A program made the position numbers and the translations under genes. The notes beneath the pieces were generated by a model. It was given only the letters and a program-made list of their open reading frames with translations, was not told the origin of the DNA and did no database searches. Below, piece by piece: positions 6,098 through 7,854 of a stretch of 7,854 nt of DNA (within the stretch, counting starts at the first letter, position 1; each line of letters starts with the position of its first letter). Source of the DNA: Desulfobacterales bacterium (GTDB lineage: Bacteria > Desulfobacterota > Desulfobacteria > Desulfobacterales > JAHEIW01); contig JAQYWI010000228.1 of assembly GCA_030145015.1 (NCBI GenBank), positions 1-7,854 on the forward strand, in the 5' to 3' direction.

Positions 6098-6210
6098 ATC
6101 GTAACAATCTAGTCCAACGCTATTGAGCAGTCAATTTATAAACTAAAGGGGCCCGGCTGTCTGAACATGAAAATCGCTGGCGCCCAAAGTGAACGTTAGG
6201 TAAGGCAATC

Positions 6211-6237
6211 TTGACATGCAGACGCTACTGATATACC
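6211..6237 (+). promoter_or_regulatory. Possible promoter of the UbiD-family gene
   Basis: TTGACA (6211-6216) and TATACC (6232-6237) are separated by 15 bases, in the 187-bp region between the divergent sensor and decarboxylase genes. The -35 is consensus; the spacing is short and the -10 is weak. Confidence 0.3.
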
Positions 6238-6269
6238 AAATCTAATACATATGAAAAAAATATCTTATC

Positions 6270-6275
6270 AGGGAG
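6270..6275 (+). promoter_or_regulatory. Ribosome binding site of the UbiD-family gene
   Basis: AGGGAG lies nine bases before the ATG at 6285 and directly abuts the ATG at 6276, so 6285 is the better start. Confidence 0.65.
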
Positions 6276-6284
6276 ATGTTGAAA

Positions 6285-7637
6285 ATGGGTGAAGATTTCA
6301 GAGGGTTTTTAAATGAAATGGAAGAAACTCAAGAAGGCGGATTTATTCGAATAAAAAAGGCGGTCGATCGCCGCTACGAAGCAGCAGCAATTGTGAAGAA
6401 ACTGGAGCGGGAGCGCAAAGTTCCGCTTATCATATTTGAAAATATAAAGGGCAAGTCATTCCCGGTGGCGGTCAACTGTAATGGAACCCGAGGTCGTGTG
6501 GCCAGAGCACTGGGTGTTCCTAAAACAGATTTAGAAAAAACAATCCTGCATGCCTATAAAAATCCCATTCCTGCGGTTGAGATTTCAGATGGACCTGTGC
6601 ATGAGATTGTTCTTAAAGGTAACGATATTGATGTAACCCGTCTGCCGGCAATGGTTTACCATGATACGGATGCGGGTCCATACATCACCGCCGGAATTGT
6701 ATTTGCGAAGGATCCGGAAACAGGTGATTACAATGTCAGTTATAACCGACTGATGGTCAAGGGTAAAGACAAGCTCGGTATTTTTATGACGGTGGGAAAG
6801 CACCTCAACGCGATTTATTCTAAGATGGAAGCGCTCAACAAACCCCTCGAAATCGCCATTTCCATCGGCAATCATCCGGCCTGGGCCATCGGGGCACTGG
6901 CGATCGGGCCCTACGAAGAAGACGAGTTGGGTGTCATCGGCGGGCTGAAGGGCAGTCCTTTGGAGATGGTCAGGTGTAAGACGGTTGATCTGATGGTGCC
7001 GGCAGGGGCGGAAATTATCCTGGAAGGTGTCATTCAGCCTTTTGTTCGTGAAAAAGAGGGGCCTTTTAGCGAGTTTACCGGATACGCCCTGGGTGAAGGA
7101 CAAAATCAGGTTGTAAACATTACCGCTATAACCCATCGGCAGGACCCCATCTATCAAGATATCTGCGGCGGGCAGGGCCGGGAGCACCTGATTATGGCGA
7201 CGATTCCCATGGAAGCCAATTATTTAAGAGCTGTCAAATCATCCGTTCCGGAAGTGCAGGCCGTAAGGGTAACCGCGCCTTTTACATTAATTATCCAACT
7301 GAATAAAACCTATGAAGGCCAGGCACGCCTGGCCATTATTGCGGCTCTAAATGCGGATTTGTATCTCAAACATGCGATTGTGGTTGATTCGGATATAAAT
7401 ATAAACAACCTTCAACAGGTAATGTGGGCCATTGCGACACGGTTTCAAGCCAGCCGCGATTTGTTTATTATTCCCAGGGTGCGGGGCTCGTCACTTGATC
7501 CCTCGGCCGAGCAAGTCGGGGTAACCGATAAAATGGGAATAGATGCGACTGCAAAACCAAGTCTCGATCAGTTTGCTCCGAAAAATAAGATTCCCGCAGA
7601 CGTAATGGCGCGCATAAAGCTGGAAGATTTTATTTAA
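6285..7637 (+). CDS. UbiD-family prFMN-dependent decarboxylase
   Basis: UbiD enzymes reversibly decarboxylate aromatic or alpha,beta-unsaturated acids using prenylated FMN, which is made by a UbiX partner not present here. The 450-residue product is cytosolic and of usual family length. Numbering from 6285, the family residues are visible: NVSYNR ending in R155 (Fdc1 Arg173 position), GKHLN with metal-binding H173, SPLEMVR with the likely metal ligand E227, and the E258-R-type catalytic pair E258 and E263 in KEGPFSEFTGY (Fdc1 Glu277 and Glu282). The C-terminal DININNLQQVMWAIATRF is also typical. An upstream in-frame ATG at 6276 would add three residues but sits on the ribosome binding site. 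It stands alone, divergent from the cNMP/PAS gene. The substrate is unknown; members of this family act in ubiquinone synthesis, phenol or naphthalene carboxylation and hydroxybenzoate decarboxylation. Confidence 0.93.
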   Translation: MGEDFRGFLNEMEETQEGGFIRIKKAVDRRYEAAAIVKKLERERKVPLIIFENIKGKSFPVAVNCNGTRGRVARALGVPKTDLEKTILHAYKNPIPAVEISDGPVHEIVLKGNDIDVTRLPAMVYHDTDAGPYITAGIVFAKDPETGDYNVSYNRLMVKGKDKLGIFMTVGKHLNAIYSKMEALNKPLEIAISIGNHPAWAIGALAIGPYEEDELGVIGGLKGSPLEMVRCKTVDLMVPAGAEIILEGVIQPFVREKEGPFSEFTGYALGEGQNQVVNITAITHRQDPIYQDICGGQGREHLIMATIPMEANYLRAVKSSVPEVQAVRVTAPFTLIIQLNKTYEGQARLAIIAALNADLYLKHAIVVDSDININNLQQVMWAIATRFQASRDLFIIPRVRGSSLDPSAEQVGVTDKMGIDATAKPSLDQFAPKNKIPADVMARIKLEDFI

Positions 7638-7697
7638 AATATGGCAGGATTCGATAACGTAGAAGTGGTTTCAAAGCCTCAGATTGTGTTCGACGGC

Positions 7698-7854
7698 CCC
7701 GCTGAAGCGGGATTACATGTCTAATCTAAACAGATTAATGTATGCATCAAGGCGCAAGCCGAGTCAAAAGCGCAGCATACACGGTAGTATGTGAGCATTT
7801 TGAGTCGGTTTGATGAACACCTTGATATTCATCAAAACAGATGTGAAATCCCGC
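7698..7854. repeat. Nested inverted-repeat element at the window end
   Basis: This is a set of nested palindromes after ubiD. CCCGC/GCGGG surrounds TGAA (7698-7711), and TAATCT/AGATTA surrounds AAAC (7722-7737). A long imperfect hairpin at 7745-7815 includes CCGAGTCAAAA (7759-7769) against TTTTGAGTCGG (7798-7808) and GCATAC (7775-7780) against GTATGT (7787-7792). TTTGATGAA/TTCATCAAA follows at 7809-7833. GCGGGATT (7707-7714) and AATCCCGC (7847-7854) form outer arms reaching the last base. It may be a miniature inverted-repeat or REP-type element, or a structured RNA leader for a gene beyond the window. Confidence 0.6.

Noticed and set aside
6585..7187. 200-codon minus-strand ORF
   Set aside because: It is antisense to the clearly conserved UbiD coding region and has no family features or ribosome binding site.

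Overview
The window looks like an accessory region of an anaerobic bacterium, most likely a Desulfobacterota (sulfate-reducer type) genome. Three things point that way: a pyrrolysine-type trimethylamine methyltransferase gene with an in-frame amber codon, a prFMN-dependent UbiD-family decarboxylase, and an acyl-CoA synthetase with good Shine-Dalgarno spacing, all in a bacterial gene layout. The taxonomic assignment is inference.

Left part (1-2977): two 228-bp direct repeats (311-538 and 2750-2977, gapless, about 86% identical by eye) each end in the same perfect 49-bp block. That block contains the 3' half of a tRNA-Arg gene, from the anticodon loop CTTCGAA (anticodon TCG) to the CCA end. These are the attachment sites expected when integrative elements insert at the 3' end of a tRNA. 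The 2439 bp between them (539-2977) are best read as one small integrated element with no integrase. Its only intact gene is an acyl-CoA synthetase on the minus strand. The element has helically phased short repeats at both ends (TTGTGCCC and TTGGTCAA), as expected for arm-type integrase sites. The synthetase stops at TAG, but its frame stays open for 68 more codons to a TAA that lies directly before a strong terminator.

Middle part (2978-4918): a 405-bp non-coding stretch with two hairpin terminators and small repeats, then mttB on the minus strand (4900 to 3383). mttB is one gene, not two: a TAG at 3919-3917 is read as pyrrolysine, and the conserved MttB sequence continues after it in frame.

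Right part (4919-7854): a 457-bp leader and intergenic stretch with a possible promoter and three GC-rich hairpins. It is followed by a minus-strand gene for a cyclic-nucleotide-binding plus PAS sensor protein, split by a one-base frameshift in a seven-T run. Divergent from it is an intact UbiD-family decarboxylase on the plus strand. The window ends in a nested inverted-repeat element.

How the genes fit together: mttB would start methylamine-dependent methyl transfer, but its corrinoid partner (mttC), the methylcorrinoid:CoM/H4folate transferase and the pyl genes are not here. The UbiD protein would decarboxylate or carboxylate an unknown unsaturated or aromatic acid and needs prFMN from a UbiX encoded elsewhere. 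The cNMP/PAS protein, placed between the two, could be a sensor for one of them. The ligase came with a separate mobile unit, so a shared pathway with the UbiD protein is possible but not shown.
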